A stretch of DNA of 64,000 nucleotides from Chitinophagaceae bacterium LGM1. Its GTDB lineage: Bacteria; Bacteroidota; Bacteroidia; Chitinophagales; Chitinophagaceae. The notes beneath the pieces are model-generated. The model was given only the letters and a program-made list of their open reading frames with translations, did not search any database and had not been told where the DNA came from. The stretch spans positions 3,095,001 to 3,159,000 of the forward strand of contig CP075895.1 in the NCBI GenBank assembly GCA_018604165.1. Direction: 5' to 3'. Position 1 is the stretch's first letter. Each line of letters starts with the position of its first letter. Both the position numbers and the translations under genes were made by a program. Shown one piece after another: positions 36,547-45,861 of this stretch.

Positions 36547-37568
36547 TATATGCTCCAGGTTGACAGCCCATGTTCTACAAAGCTGTAGTTACGAAACTCA
36601 CCACCAAATTGTGCCAATGCTTTTTTCACAGCATAGCGTGTATTGGCAGGGCAGTAAAACATCATAAAACCACCACCACCGGCACCGCTTATCTTACCAC
36701 CTGTAGCACCGGCATCCAATGCAGTTTGATAAATGCCATCCATCGCATCGTTGGATATGCCTTGTGCCATCTGCTTTTTGTAACGGAAACCATAATCCAG
36801 TATAGAGCCTATCTCATCTATATTACCTTTCAGCAAAGCTTCTTTCATCATATTGGCTTGCTCCTTTAGTTGGTGCATAGCCTCTATAGATTTTTCATTC
36901 TTATCAGTTACATTCTTGCTCTGAGCTTCTATTATCGTAGATGATAATCGGCTGGTAGATGTAAAGTATAGCAGCAGATTATTCTCCAATTCAAACAATA
37001 GCTTTTGTTTTATGCGCAACGGATTTACTATCACACGGTCGCCTGCATAAAACTCCATAAAATTGATGCTGCCGAATGTAGCAGCATACTGGTCTTGTTT
37101 GCCGCCTGCCATAGCCAGGTCTTCGCGCTCTATTTCATAAGCCATGTGTGCTATATCATACTCTCCGAGTGGTAGGCGCATCCATTCTGCAAAAGCACCA
37201 ATAATAGCCACTACCAATGTAGACGAACTACCTAAGCCGCTGCCAGCAGGTGCATCTACAAAAGTGGTGAGTTTAAACCCGCTTGGTACATTACCATATT
37301 TTTTCACTACATGGTTGTACACACCTTTAGCAAGCTTCATTTCATTGTTTATTTCCAAAACATCTGTCAAGGCACAGGCCACTACTTCACTCCTGTCAGT
37401 AGCTTCAATAATTATTTCGGGTATATGCAAAGGCTCTATGCTTGCGTATGCATAGAGTGAAATGGTTGCATTCAGTATGGCACCACCATACAAATCGCAA
37501 TAAGGGCTCACATCGGTGCCACCGCCTGCCAATCCTATACGTAATGGTGCTTTGCTTCTGTATATCAT
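36546..37568 (-). CDS. hddA: D-glycero-alpha-D-manno-heptose 7-phosphate 1-kinase (GHMP kinase, HddA)
   Basis: A 340-residue GHMP-superfamily kinase. The start SKAPLRIGLAGGGTDVSPYC, the ATP-binding PAGSGLGSSSTLVVAIIGA and the C-terminal GATGGKISGAGGGGFMMFY are the three GHMP motifs; the first is characteristic of the heptose-7-phosphate kinase subgroup. It phosphorylates heptose 7-phosphate at C1 ahead of HddC. Stop and next start overlap by one base (TAATG), indicating translational coupling. Products probably go to surface glycan or S-layer-like decoration. Confidence 0.87.
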   Translation of the reverse strand: MIYRSKAPLRIGLAGGGTDVSPYCDLYGGAILNATISLYAYASIEPLHIPEIIIEATDRSEVVACALTDVLEINNEMKLAKGVYNHVVKKYGNVPSGFKLTTFVDAPAGSGLGSSSTLVVAIIGAFAEWMRLPLGEYDIAHMAYEIEREDLAMAGGKQDQYAATFGSINFMEFYAGDRVIVNPLRIKQKLLFELENNLLLYFTSTSRLSSTIIEAQSKNVTDKNEKSIEAMHQLKEQANMMKEALLKGNIDEIGSILDYGFRYKKQMAQGISNDAMDGIYQTALDAGATGGKISGAGGGGFMMFYCPANTRYAVKKALAQFGGEFRNYSFVEHGLSTWSI

Positions 37569-37594
37569 ACTGTCTTGCAGATGCGCTAAAATAG

Positions 37595-38008
37595 TTATTC
37601 TTGATGACGATGATTGTTTGCACTTATATAAAAACGCTGATAAAGCCAGAATAGTACTATACCCATTGCGCCACCAATACCATCTGCCAGCGTATCTACA
37701 TTATCCTGACTGCGATTGGGGATGTAATGCCCCTGCACATATTCTACCAGCCAACCCAGAAATATGGCAATCAGCAGCAGCATTAGTTTATAATACCCAT
37801 CTCCATATCTTACCGTTCTGTGCCACAATATGGTGAATACACCAAACAACACCATATGTGCCCATTTGTCGGCAAGTGGTATGTTCACCCTCGGCAGGTC
37901 TTGCCCGGGTATAAAACACAAAAACAAAATGAGCAAAGTCCATAGCGTGGCTACAAACTTTGCTCTATTATTATTTTTTCTGTTGCTTTTAGTGCTAATG
38001 TCAAGCAT
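37595..38008 (-). CDS. VanZ-like family membrane protein
   Basis: A 137-residue protein with about four membrane segments and the VanZ-like pattern (VATLWTLLILFLCFIPG, LADKWAHMVLFGVFTILW, LGWLVEYVQGHYIPNRSQDN, DTLADGIGGAMGIVLFW). Members include the teicoplanin-resistance factor VanZ, but most are of unknown role and should not be read as antibiotic resistance. The start codon overlaps the gcvH stop (TAATG), so it is translationally coupled to gcvH, a pairing seen often in this phylum. Confidence 0.88.
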   Translation of the reverse strand: MLDISTKSNRKNNNRAKFVATLWTLLILFLCFIPGQDLPRVNIPLADKWAHMVLFGVFTILWHRTVRYGDGYYKLMLLLIAIFLGWLVEYVQGHYIPNRSQDNVDTLADGIGGAMGIVLFWLYQRFYISANNHRHQE

Positions 38009-38388
38009 TACTCACCTACCAGTGCTTTGTAAGCAGCTGCGTCCAATAGTGCATCCACGTCTGCTGTATTGTCAACCGTCATTTTTATCATCCAGCCTGC
38101 GCCATACGGGTCTTGGTTTACACTTTCCGGTGTACCATCCAATCCCGGATTCACCTCATTAATAGTGCCTGCTACTGGCAAATACAGGTCAGATACTGTT
38201 TTTACAGCCTCTACAGTACCGAAAACATCATTTGCACCAAAACTTTTACCTACTGAGCTGATGTCAACGAAAACGATATCGCCCAATTCGCGCTGGGCAA
38301 AGTCTGTAACACCTACGGTAGCCGTATTGCCTTCTAATAATATCCACTCGTGGTCTTTTGTGTACTTGAGATTTTCAGGGAACTGCAT
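38008..38388 (-). CDS. gcvH: Glycine cleavage system H protein
   Basis: A 126-residue lipoyl carrier. [35 protein letters not shown] and [15 protein letters not shown] are the family blocks; Lys63 in EAVKTVSD is the lipoylation site. It shuttles the aminomethyl group between GcvP and GcvT. The frame is open to 38454 but the ATG at 38388 is the family start ([15 protein letters not shown]). vanZ follows with a one-base overlap. Confidence 0.96.
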   Translation of the reverse strand: MQFPENLKYTKDHEWILLEGNTATVGVTDFAQRELGDIVFVDISSVGKSFGANDVFGTVEAVKTVSDLYLPVAGTINEVNPGLDGTPESVNQDPYGAGWMIKMTVDNTADVDALLDAAAYKALVGE

Positions 38389-38566
38389 CTTTTTAAAATT
38401 TGGGTAAAAATAGCAGATTTTATAATAATCCGCATAGCATCTGCCATAAACCATGCACTAACTTTGGGTTAAAAAACGATAGTATAAATAAAGATTATTT
38501 GAAAAAGCATTAAAAACTTATTAATTTACACAGTTCAATTATTGACTTAATATTAATTATACGGTT
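38389..38566. other. Divergent intergenic region between gcvH and the GEVED-protein gene
   Basis: No gene or clear RNA was seen in these 178 bases. A TATTTTTA box (minus strand, 38405-38412) lies 16 bases before the gcvH ATG and could be its -7 element. The plus-strand promoter of the GEVED gene was not recognised. Confidence 0.4.
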
Positions 38567-41095
38567 ATGAACCTTCGATTTTTACAATCAGTTAAGGTAA
38601 TTTTATTGTCGCTATTTTGCGTAGCTAACTCATTGCAAACCAATGCACAAATTGATTATACAATTGGTAATGGTACTGCAACAAATACATCATTCAGTTA
38701 TCCAACCCCTTTTCACGACTATTTTGAAGGGGACAGACAACAGTATTTATTTCTTGCGTCTGAATTAACAGCCGCTGGTATGGGTCCTGGTATCATAACT
38801 GCTATTAAATGGAATGTAATAGCATTAAATGGAATTATTCCAGGCATCCCTGGATACACTGTTACAATGGGTACTACAACTGCTACCTCATTGGCTGCCT
38901 GGCAAACAGGCATTACATATCCAGTATTCACTACAGGTACTTACACTGCTACTACTGGGCTTAACACATTCACCCTTGGTACACCTTTTATATGGAATGG
39001 TACGGATAATATTGTTATCCAAGTGTGTCATGGTACTGGTGCAGGTTGCAGAGGCTGGACTCAAAATGCTTCTGTAAACTATACTGTAACATCATTCAAC
39101 AGTTCGTATTTATATCAAACAGACTGTGCTGGTAGCCAATGTGGTGTTACATTCGGTTCATCATCAACTTTAAGGCCCAATACCATTTTCACATACGGTC
39201 AGCCATGTACAGGTACTCCAAGTGGCTACACTGTTGCTGCGCCGGATCCTGTATGTGCTGGCAAACCGTTTACAGTAGGCCTGAATGGTCCTTACTTGTC
39301 TAATCTGACATATGCTTGGGAGTATTCTGACAATGGCTTTACATGGCAACCCTACTCAGGCACTGTAGCACTTAATGGTTCTTTTACTGATATAATTCAA
39401 AATGCGCGTTGGTATCGTTGTAACATTACATGTACCAATTCAGGCCTTTCATTTATGACACCTGTTAAGAAAGTTAATATTGCTCCATTCTACTATTGCT
39501 ATTGCGATGCAGGTGCCAGTACCTCTACGGGCTTGGATGTTGGCAATGTAAAAGTCATCAATCTGCAAAGCGGCGACACAGTGTTAAATAATGGCAACTC
39601 TGCGCCTTCTCAGAACAATGCGACTGCCAACAAAACATATACAACATTCCAATACCCACCTACTCCGCAAGTTGTTATATACCGCGACACAACATACCGT
39701 TTTTTAGTATCGCAAATCAACTCTACAGCTGCTTTTACACCAAGTAATGTTGCAGTATTCATAGACCTTGACAGGAATGGATTGTACGACGCGAACGAAA
39801 AAGTATTGTATGGCAGTATTAATCAGGCATCTGTTATACCTAATACTATTGCAGGCTCATTTAAAATTCCATCAGCTACACCAATAGGCTTTACAGGTAT
39901 GCGCGTTATATTAAGTAACGGCAATGCAGATTCTTGCGGTTTTGGCTTTACACAAGGCGAAGTAGAAGATTATCTTGTAGATATACGTTATGAACCTTGT
40001 AAAGGCCCTGGCAATCCCGGCACTCTTTCGTCAACTGCATCTAAGCTATGCGCCGGGTACGACTATATTACGACCAATGCAGGTTACGAAACTACCAAAT
40101 CAAAATTATCAAGGGCTTGGCAGGTATCCGGTGATAATATCTTGTGGTATACTATTAACGGCACTGTAGGTAAAGATACGCTTATGCGCATTTTTAACGG
40201 GCAGCCTTTATACTATAAAGTACGCATGATATGCGAACACACAAAAGACACTTCATATACACCTTCACTGAAGATTAACGCACAAGACGGATACAAATGT
40301 TACTGCTATAGCCAGGCAATAGGCGGCAATCCAAAAAATACGTTAAACCCGATGGACAGCAGCGATATAGGCGGTGTAATATTCCATACGTTTAATACAA
40401 ACACAGGCGGTGCTCACCTGCTTAATACCTCTGCACAGGAGAAACGTACAGACTACACTGACAATACACCTTTATCATTAGACGTTGACAGCACCTATCA
40501 ATTAACTGTGTACCACACACAACACAATGCGGTACATGGCGACGCTAAGATTACGGTGTTCATGGATTTCAACAACAATAAGGAATATGACCCTCCTTAC
40601 GAGAGAATATATACAGGCTATACCAATGTTGGCAACTTTACTGTAATAGATAATATTACTATTCCAAGCACTGTTATTACTGGTTTGCCAACAGGCATGC
40701 GCATCATACTGAACAACGACATTACACCTAACGTCCCTTCAGATCAAGGTTGCGGTCCTTATACATCTGGCGAAACTGAAGACATGATGGTTACGTTTGT
40801 AAAACGCTTCCCTGCTTCGGTAAGCAATATCAGCAGCATAGACAACTTTGGTATGTTCCCTAACCCAACTACCGGCAAATTCCGCCTGCAGTTTGCAAGC
40901 GCCAATGCGCTGAATGATGTAACAGTGAGCATCACCAACATCACAGGTCAAGTGGTTATGCAGCAAACCGTGAAACACAATGGTGGTACATTCTCACAAG
41001 ACTTTGATTTGAGCAACAAAGCGCGTGGTGTGTATGTAGTGGAATTGCGCAGCGCAGATGGTGTAAAAGCCGTACAACGCTTAGTGATAGACTAA
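38567..41095 (+). CDS. GEVED-domain surface protein with T9SS sorting domain
   Basis: An 842-residue exported protein. A signal peptide (VILLSLFCVANSLQTNAQ) is followed by an unassigned N-terminal beta region with paired cysteines. Two GEVED domains follow (about residues 394-470 and 661-740), each with an aspartate-rich VFIDLDRNGLYDANEKV / VFMDFNNNKEYDPPYE strand and the naming motif GEVEDYLVDI or GETEDMMVTF. Two Ig-like stretches (YAWEYSDNGFTWQPYSG; RAWQVSGDNILWYTING) sit between. The C-terminal type A sorting domain begins near residue 762 (MFPNPTTGKFRLQFASAN). The aspartates may bind calcium. The role is probably adhesion or as a structural part of secreted enzymes. Confidence 0.92.
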   Translation: MNLRFLQSVKVILLSLFCVANSLQTNAQIDYTIGNGTATNTSFSYPTPFHDYFEGDRQQYLFLASELTAAGMGPGIITAIKWNVIALNGIIPGIPGYTVTMGTTTATSLAAWQTGITYPVFTTGTYTATTGLNTFTLGTPFIWNGTDNIVIQVCHGTGAGCRGWTQNASVNYTVTSFNSSYLYQTDCAGSQCGVTFGSSSTLRPNTIFTYGQPCTGTPSGYTVAAPDPVCAGKPFTVGLNGPYLSNLTYAWEYSDNGFTWQPYSGTVALNGSFTDIIQNARWYRCNITCTNSGLSFMTPVKKVNIAPFYYCYCDAGASTSTGLDVGNVKVINLQSGDTVLNNGNSAPSQNNATANKTYTTFQYPPTPQVVIYRDTTYRFLVSQINSTAAFTPSNVAVFIDLDRNGLYDANEKVLYGSINQASVIPNTIAGSFKIPSATPIGFTGMRVILSNGNADSCGFGFTQGEVEDYLVDIRYEPCKGPGNPGTLSSTASKLCAGYDYITTNAGYETTKSKLSRAWQVSGDNILWYTINGTVGKDTLMRIFNGQPLYYKVRMICEHTKDTSYTPSLKINAQDGYKCYCYSQAIGGNPKNTLNPMDSSDIGGVIFHTFNTNTGGAHLLNTSAQEKRTDYTDNTPLSLDVDSTYQLTVYHTQHNAVHGDAKITVFMDFNNNKEYDPPYERIYTGYTNVGNFTVIDNITIPSTVITGLPTGMRIILNNDITPNVPSDQGCGPYTSGETEDMMVTFVKRFPASVSNISSIDNFGMFPNPTTGKFRLQFASANALNDVTVSITNITGQVVMQQTVKHNGGTFSQDFDLSNKARGVYVVELRSADGVKAVQRLVID

Positions 41096-41117
41096 TCAAA
41101 TACTGAACTTTTAATAC

Positions 41118-41147
41118 AAAGCCCCACGCATTTGCGTGGGGCTTTTT
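41118..41147 (+). terminator. Rho-independent terminator after the GEVED gene
   Basis: A 12-bp stem (AAAGCCCCACGC / GCGTGGGGCTTT) with a four-base loop and a T-run follows the stop codon by 22 bases. Confidence 0.9.
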
Positions 41148-41263
41148 TGTGTTTGAAAGAATATATACAACTTGTTTCAGAATGTCAAATTAAATTTCGG
41201 CTAAAAAAACTATAAATCCTGCCAAATGGGCTATAGATGGGGCTTGTGCTATTGTCCGTAACT

Positions 41264-41272
41264 TTATCCACA
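41264..41272 (+). promoter_or_regulatory. DnaA-box-like site upstream of nrdJ
   Basis: TTATCCACA is identical to the strong E. coli DnaA-box consensus. It lies about 100 bases before the nrdJ start. A second site, one base different (CTATCCACA), is at 41322-41330. One perfect box by chance in 64 kb is not improbable, so this is a suggestion only. Confidence 0.3.
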
Positions 41273-41321
41273 AAGGGTTGATTACTTCTTTTCCCATTAG
41301 GTGTGCTTTTAGATATTTTCG

Positions 41322-41330
41322 CTATCCACA
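41322..41330 (+). promoter_or_regulatory. Second DnaA-box-like site upstream of nrdJ
   Basis: CTATCCACA differs from TTATCCACA at the first base. It lies 58 bases after the perfect site and 42 bases before the nrdJ ATG, in the same direction. Confidence 0.25.
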
Positions 41331-41372
41331 CGAAACTTTTTTAATTCTTTAACAAATAATATTTCGATACCC

Positions 41373-44300
41373 ATGGCAGCAACAAAAACTAATAAGCAAG
41401 GAGCCGGCTTGCAGTTCAACCGCCACTATACACGCGATGGCGTGAATCCGTTTGACATGTTCGAGTACGATTACCGCACATCGGTTATCCGCAACCCGAA
41501 CGGTGAAAAAGTATTTGAGATGACCGATGTAGAAGTTCCTAAACATTGGTCGCAGATAGCAACGGATATCCTCGCGCAAAAATATTTCCGCAAAGCAGGT
41601 GTACCACAAAAAGATGGTAGCCTCGGCAGAGAAACCTCTATTAAAGAAGTGGCGCATCGTTTGGCGCATTGCTGGCGTTCATGGGGCGAGCAATACGGCT
41701 ACTTTGCATCTGCAAATGATGCACAAGTATTTTATGAGGAGCTATGCTATAGCATATTGCAACAAAGCTGTGCGCCCAACTCGCCACAGTGGTTCAATAC
41801 CGGCTTGTATAGCAGCTATGGTATAGATGGCAAAGCACAGGGACACTATTATGTTGACCCTATAACAGGCAACCTCGAACGTTCTAAAAACGCATACGAG
41901 CGCCCGCAACCACACGCGTGCTTTATATTAAGTGTAGATGACGACTTGGTAAACGAAGGCGGCATCATGGATTTGTGGGTACGCGAGGCGCGCATATTCA
42001 AATACGGCTCTGGTGTGGGCACCAACTTCTCCGGCATACGTGCTGAGGGCGAAAAACTAAGCGGTGGTGGTACATCTAGCGGCTTGATGTCTTTCTTGAA
42101 AATCGGTGACCGTGCAGCAGGTGCTATCAAAAGCGGTGGTACAACACGCCGTGCTGCAAAAATGGTTTGTCTTGACCTAGACCACCCCGAAATAATTGAT
42201 TTCATAGACTGGAAAGTTGAAGAAGAGAAAAAAGTTGGCGCGCTGATAGCTGCCGGTTATGCATCAGACTACGAAGGCGAAGCATATCGTACTGTATCGG
42301 GCCAAAACTCAAACAACTCAGTTCGTGTACCCAACGAATTTTTCCGTCGCTTGGCGAATGGTGAAGATTGGGAAATGACAGCACGCAGCACCGGCAAAGT
42401 AATGAAGTCTATATCTGCCAATGCCATGTGGGATAAAATAGCCTACGCTGCTTGGCGTTGTGCAGACCCTGGTACACAATACGATACTACTATTAACGAA
42501 TGGCACACTTGTCCAGAAGGTGGCCCTATCCGCGCATCTAACCCATGTTCGGAATATATGTTCCTCGACAATACGGCATGTAACCTCGCGTCACTCAATC
42601 TGCGCCGCTTCTTCGACGAAGAAACAAGCACATTTGATGTTGCAGGTTTTGAATACATGACTCGCTTGTGGACGGTGGTATTGGAAGTGTCTGTACTGAT
42701 GGCACAATTCCCATCGCCAGAAGTAGCACAACTAAGCTACGATTATCGCACACTCGGTCTTGGTTATGCCAATCTTGGTTCTATGCTGATGGTAAGCGGT
42801 ATAGCTTATGACAGCGAAGAAGCACGCGCTATAGCAGGTGCTATCACAGCCATCATGAATGGTGTTGCATACAAAACATCTGCAGAGATGGCTGCTGCGT
42901 TGGGTGCTTTCCCGCGTTATGAAGAAAATAAAAAGCACATGATGCGTGTAATGCGCAACCACCGTGCTGCTGCTTACGACGCTGCCGATGCGTACGAAGG
43001 TTTGGAAACAAAACCAATGGGCATCAACGCAAAATATTGTCCGGACTATTTGCTGACTGCCGCTACCAAAGCATGGGATGATGCTGTGCAGATGGGCGAA
43101 AAATATGGCTATCGTAATGCACAGGCTACTGTTATCGCGCCAACAGGTACTATCGGTTTGGTGATGGATTGCGATACAACAGGTATCGAGCCGGATTTTG
43201 CATTGGTGAAATTCAAAAAACTATCGGGTGGTGGTTATTTCAAAATCATCAACCAGTCTATACCATCTGCACTGAAAAAACTGGGCTACACTCCGGAAGA
43301 ATCAGACGCGATTGTGAAATATGCGAAAGGCCACGCAACATTTGCAGGTGCTCCATACATCAACCACATAACACTCAGCGAAAAAGGCTTTATAGCCGAT
43401 GAACTGAAAAAACTGGATGCTTCTGTAGAAAGTGCATTTGAAATAGGCTTCGTATTCAATGCTTACAATCTGGGCGAAGAATGTCTGAAACGCCTCGGCT
43501 TCACACCGGAGCAATATTTCGCTCCTGATTTTAACCTGTTGGAAGAACTCGGATTCAGCGATGAGCAGATAGACGCAGCTAACGACTATGTGTGCGGTAC
43601 CATGATGATAGAGGGCGCGCCATACCTGAAAGACGAACACCTGCCTGTATTTGATTGCGCTAACAAATGCGGTAAGAAAGGCGAACGCTACATACATGCA
43701 CATGGCCACATCCGTATGATGGGTGCTACACAGCCATTCATAAGTGGTGCTATCTCTAAAACCATCAACCTGCCAAACGAGGCTACGGTTGATGAAATAA
43801 AAGACTGCTATATGCTTAGCTGGCAGTTGGGCATCAAAGCATGTGCCCTCTACCGCGATGGCAGCAAACTGAGCCAGCCACTGAGCAACAAGAGCGATAA
43901 GAAAAAGAAAAACGATACTAAAGAAACGGAAGCAGAAGCAACTGCCGAAGGCAGCGTGATAGTTGACATGGGCAAACTGACCATAGAAGAACTGCTGGAA
44001 GAAGTAAGCAAGCGCGTACAGGATAGCCCCGATACAAAACTGAAACGCGAACTGAGCCGCATCGTAGAGCGCAAGCAATTACCTGCCAAACGCCGCGGTT
44101 ATACCATCAAGGCAAAAGTAGGCGGGCAGCCACTCTTTGTACGCACAGGCGAATACGGTGATGGTACACTGGGCGAGATATTCCTGGATATGGCCAAAGA
44201 AGGTGCTACCATGCGCAGCCTGATGAACAGCTTTGCGATAGCAGTATCAATAGGCTTGCAATACGGTGTGCCGTTGGATGAGTTTGTTGACAAATTCACG

Positions 44301-44705
44301 TTCACCCGCTTTGAACCTGCAGGTATGGTAGAACACCCGAATATCAAATCGGCTACTTCGGTGCTTGATTTTGTGTTCCGCCTGTTGGCTTACGAATACC
44401 TCGACCGCAGCGACCTTGTACACGTACAAGACCCTGAAAAAATGCACCCGCACGACGAGGATGCCGCACAGGAATTATCGCAAGTGCGTGTAACGGCACC
44501 TGCACCACAGGCACAAACACAGAAGAATGTAAACATAGCACCCAAGCCTGTAGCAGCAGCAACGGCAGATAAAACCGCCGACATCAAAAAGATGATGGGT
44601 ACCAGTGCCGATGCACCCGTATGCCGCAATTGTGGCAACATCACACTGCGCAACGGTACTTGCTATATGTGCCCCAACTGTGGTACTACTACAGGATGCA
44701 GTTAA
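41373..44705 (+). CDS. nrdJ: Adenosylcobalamin-dependent (class II) ribonucleoside-diphosphate reductase
   Basis: A 1110-residue class II reductase, which makes deoxyribonucleotides using adenosylcobalamin to start the radical reaction. The N-terminal region has CAPNSPQWFNTGLY and GVGTNFSGIRAEGE; the radical-site signature NPCSEYMFLD is near residue 390, and ATVIAPTGTIGLVMDCDTTG and the FEIGFVFNAYN region follow. The C-terminal extension (about 950-1110) carries the LRxxxxD-type NrdJ C-terminal region and ends with a zinc-ribbon-like CRNCGNITLRNGTCYMCPNC that may re-reduce the active site. It means the cell needs or makes B12. No clear B12 riboswitch was found in the 277-base leader; two DnaA-box-like sites are present instead. 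A hairpin terminator follows. Confidence 0.95.
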   Translation: MAATKTNKQGAGLQFNRHYTRDGVNPFDMFEYDYRTSVIRNPNGEKVFEMTDVEVPKHWSQIATDILAQKYFRKAGVPQKDGSLGRETSIKEVAHRLAHCWRSWGEQYGYFASANDAQVFYEELCYSILQQSCAPNSPQWFNTGLYSSYGIDGKAQGHYYVDPITGNLERSKNAYERPQPHACFILSVDDDLVNEGGIMDLWVREARIFKYGSGVGTNFSGIRAEGEKLSGGGTSSGLMSFLKIGDRAAGAIKSGGTTRRAAKMVCLDLDHPEIIDFIDWKVEEEKKVGALIAAGYASDYEGEAYRTVSGQNSNNSVRVPNEFFRRLANGEDWEMTARSTGKVMKSISANAMWDKIAYAAWRCADPGTQYDTTINEWHTCPEGGPIRASNPCSEYMFLDNTACNLASLNLRRFFDEETSTFDVAGFEYMTRLWTVVLEVSVLMAQFPSPEVAQLSYDYRTLGLGYANLGSMLMVSGIAYDSEEARAIAGAITAIMNGVAYKTSAEMAAALGAFPRYEENKKHMMRVMRNHRAAAYDAADAYEGLETKPMGINAKYCPDYLLTAATKAWDDAVQMGEKYGYRNAQATVIAPTGTIGLVMDCDTTGIEPDFALVKFKKLSGGGYFKIINQSIPSALKKLGYTPEESDAIVKYAKGHATFAGAPYINHITLSEKGFIADELKKLDASVESAFEIGFVFNAYNLGEECLKRLGFTPEQYFAPDFNLLEELGFSDEQIDAANDYVCGTMMIEGAPYLKDEHLPVFDCANKCGKKGERYIHAHGHIRMMGATQPFISGAISKTINLPNEATVDEIKDCYMLSWQLGIKACALYRDGSKLSQPLSNKSDKKKKNDTKETEAEATAEGSVIVDMGKLTIEELLEEVSKRVQDSPDTKLKRELSRIVERKQLPAKRRGYTIKAKVGGQPLFVRTGEYGDGTLGEIFLDMAKEGATMRSLMNSFAIAVSIGLQYGVPLDEFVDKFTFTRFEPAGMVEHPNIKSATSVLDFVFRLLAYEYLDRSDLVHVQDPEKMHPHDEDAAQELSQVRVTAPAPQAQTQKNVNIAPKPVAAATADKTADIKKMMGTSADAPVCRNCGNITLRNGTCYMCPNCGTTTGCS

Positions 44706-44731
44706 TAAGTTTCTAACCCATCGATTATACG

Positions 44732-44757
44732 AAAAGGCTACCTCTCGGTAGCCTTTT
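44732..44757 (+). terminator. Terminator after nrdJ
   Basis: An 11-bp stem AAAAGGCTACC / GGTAGCCTTTT with loop TCTC. The same AAAGGCTACC stem recurs in the hairpin at 45313, so the lipoprotein gene between is flanked by two look-alike terminators. Confidence 0.88.
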
Positions 44758-44820
44758 TACATTTAGCAGACAATAAAATTTATTACAAAGAGTTATATTT
44801 GAATTACAAACCCCCAAAGT

Positions 44821-45285
44821 ATGAGATACCTTCCCTTATTAATTATTGCAGCTATCATTTGCTACGGCACGTATTCTTGCAAAAAAAATAAATCAACCAC
44901 ACCTACTAGCGACTACCGCAGTCAGTATACGGGCAATTTCAGTGTGAATACCACATCAATATATATTGTGCACCGTTCCAACATGGGTAGTAAACGAGAT
45001 AGCACTGTAAATTATGGCACAGATGACGTAACGGTTTCGTATAGTGTTTCAGATTCTATAGATGTTAAATCGCCTGTTGCCAGCGAAAATGGTAGATATC
45101 CTGCTATAACTTTTACATACAGTAGCGGCAATAAAGTACAATACGGAATACAAGCAGATGGCCGTATGATGCAGATATATCAGTCTGGTGGGTGGTTCTA
45201 TAATGCAGATAGTTTCCGTTTTTCATCTGATACATATGCCACTAACTATACCAGTATATATCATGTGGTAGGGAAAAGAAAATAA
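44821..45285 (+). CDS. Hypothetical lipoprotein
   Basis: A 154-residue protein with a lipoprotein signal (YLPLLIIAAIICYGTYSC, Cys20). The mature protein is polar and beta-strand rich, with TTSIYIVHRSNMGSKRDSTV and tyrosine-rich short strands; no family is recognised. It lies alone between two hairpins that share the same stem, so it is probably an independent transcript. Confidence 0.7.
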   Translation: MRYLPLLIIAAIICYGTYSCKKNKSTTPTSDYRSQYTGNFSVNTTSIYIVHRSNMGSKRDSTVNYGTDDVTVSYSVSDSIDVKSPVASENGRYPAITFTYSSGNKVQYGIQADGRMMQIYQSGGWFYNADSFRFSSDTYATNYTSIYHVVGKRK

Positions 45286-45312
45286 CCTGACTTTTATATC
45301 GCAATTTGTATG

Positions 45313-45340
45313 AAAGGCTACCGAGGGGTAGCCTTTTTCT
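45313..45340 (+). terminator. Terminator after the small lipoprotein gene
   Basis: A 10-bp stem AAAGGCTACC / GGTAGCCTTT with loop GAGG and T5. It has the same stem as the nrdJ terminator 580 bases earlier. Confidence 0.88.
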
Positions 45341-45352
45341 GTAAACTTGTAT

Positions 45353-45802
45353 ATGCTTCTCAAACAATCACTCCACACCCTCTGCCAATCATACCTCGAT
45401 AAAAACATGGGCAATGCTGAGGCTGCCATTGCTGATGCGCGAGAGGCTGCACAAAATGAAACCAAGAGCAGTGCAGGTGATAAATACGAAACCGCCCGCG
45501 AAATGATGCAGCAGGATATAGACCTCAACAATACCCGCTTGCTGCAACTCCGTCAGCAACAACAAATACTCGACAGGATTGTAACCAATACATCTTCTGC
45601 CATTGTAGTACTCGGCAGCATCGTACATACCACACAAGGCGTTTATTACATATCCATCGGTGCAGGCAAGTTGGTGGCAGATGGTACAACCTATTATGCC
45701 ATCTCTATAGACTCTCCATTGGGTAAGCAACTAAAAGGCAAGCAGGCAGGTGATGTGTTTACTGTAAACGATAAGCAATACAACATACAGGATGTACAAT
45801 AA
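45353..45802 (+). CDS. GreA/GreB C-terminal-domain-like protein
   Basis: A 149-residue cytoplasmic protein. An N-terminal helical hairpin (AAIADAREAAQNETKSSAGD then the QQQQ-containing helix) is followed by a beta domain with SPLGKQLKGKQAGDVFTVN, which resembles the GreA/GreB C-terminal domain (consensus SPxGxALxGKxxGD). The acidic tip of the Gre coiled coil is only partly recalled (DLNNTR), so whether it rescues stalled RNA polymerase is unknown. Similar proteins are often misnamed 3-oxoacyl-ACP synthase in databases. Start chosen at ATG 45353; a TTG at 45347 is also in frame. Confidence 0.65.
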   Translation: MLLKQSLHTLCQSYLDKNMGNAEAAIADAREAAQNETKSSAGDKYETAREMMQQDIDLNNTRLLQLRQQQQILDRIVTNTSSAIVVLGSIVHTTQGVYYISIGAGKLVADGTTYYAISIDSPLGKQLKGKQAGDVFTVNDKQYNIQDVQ

Positions 45803-45861
45803 ACAATAAGAGCACCCATAAAGGATGCTCTTACTCAACACATACCCAATCACAAAAACAA

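Noticed and set aside
37595-38008. Antibiotic-resistance gene vanZ
   Set aside because: Only the family name is shared; most members have no link to resistance and the context is gcvH.
41148-41372. B12 riboswitch before nrdJ
   Set aside because: The leader was read for the conserved GCCACTG-type B12 box and pairing partners; none was found, though the gene's B12 dependence would make one plausible.
43302-44078. 258-codon frame opposite nrdJ
   Set aside because: Antisense shadow; amino-acid make-up is unusual and the nrdJ frame is clearly real.
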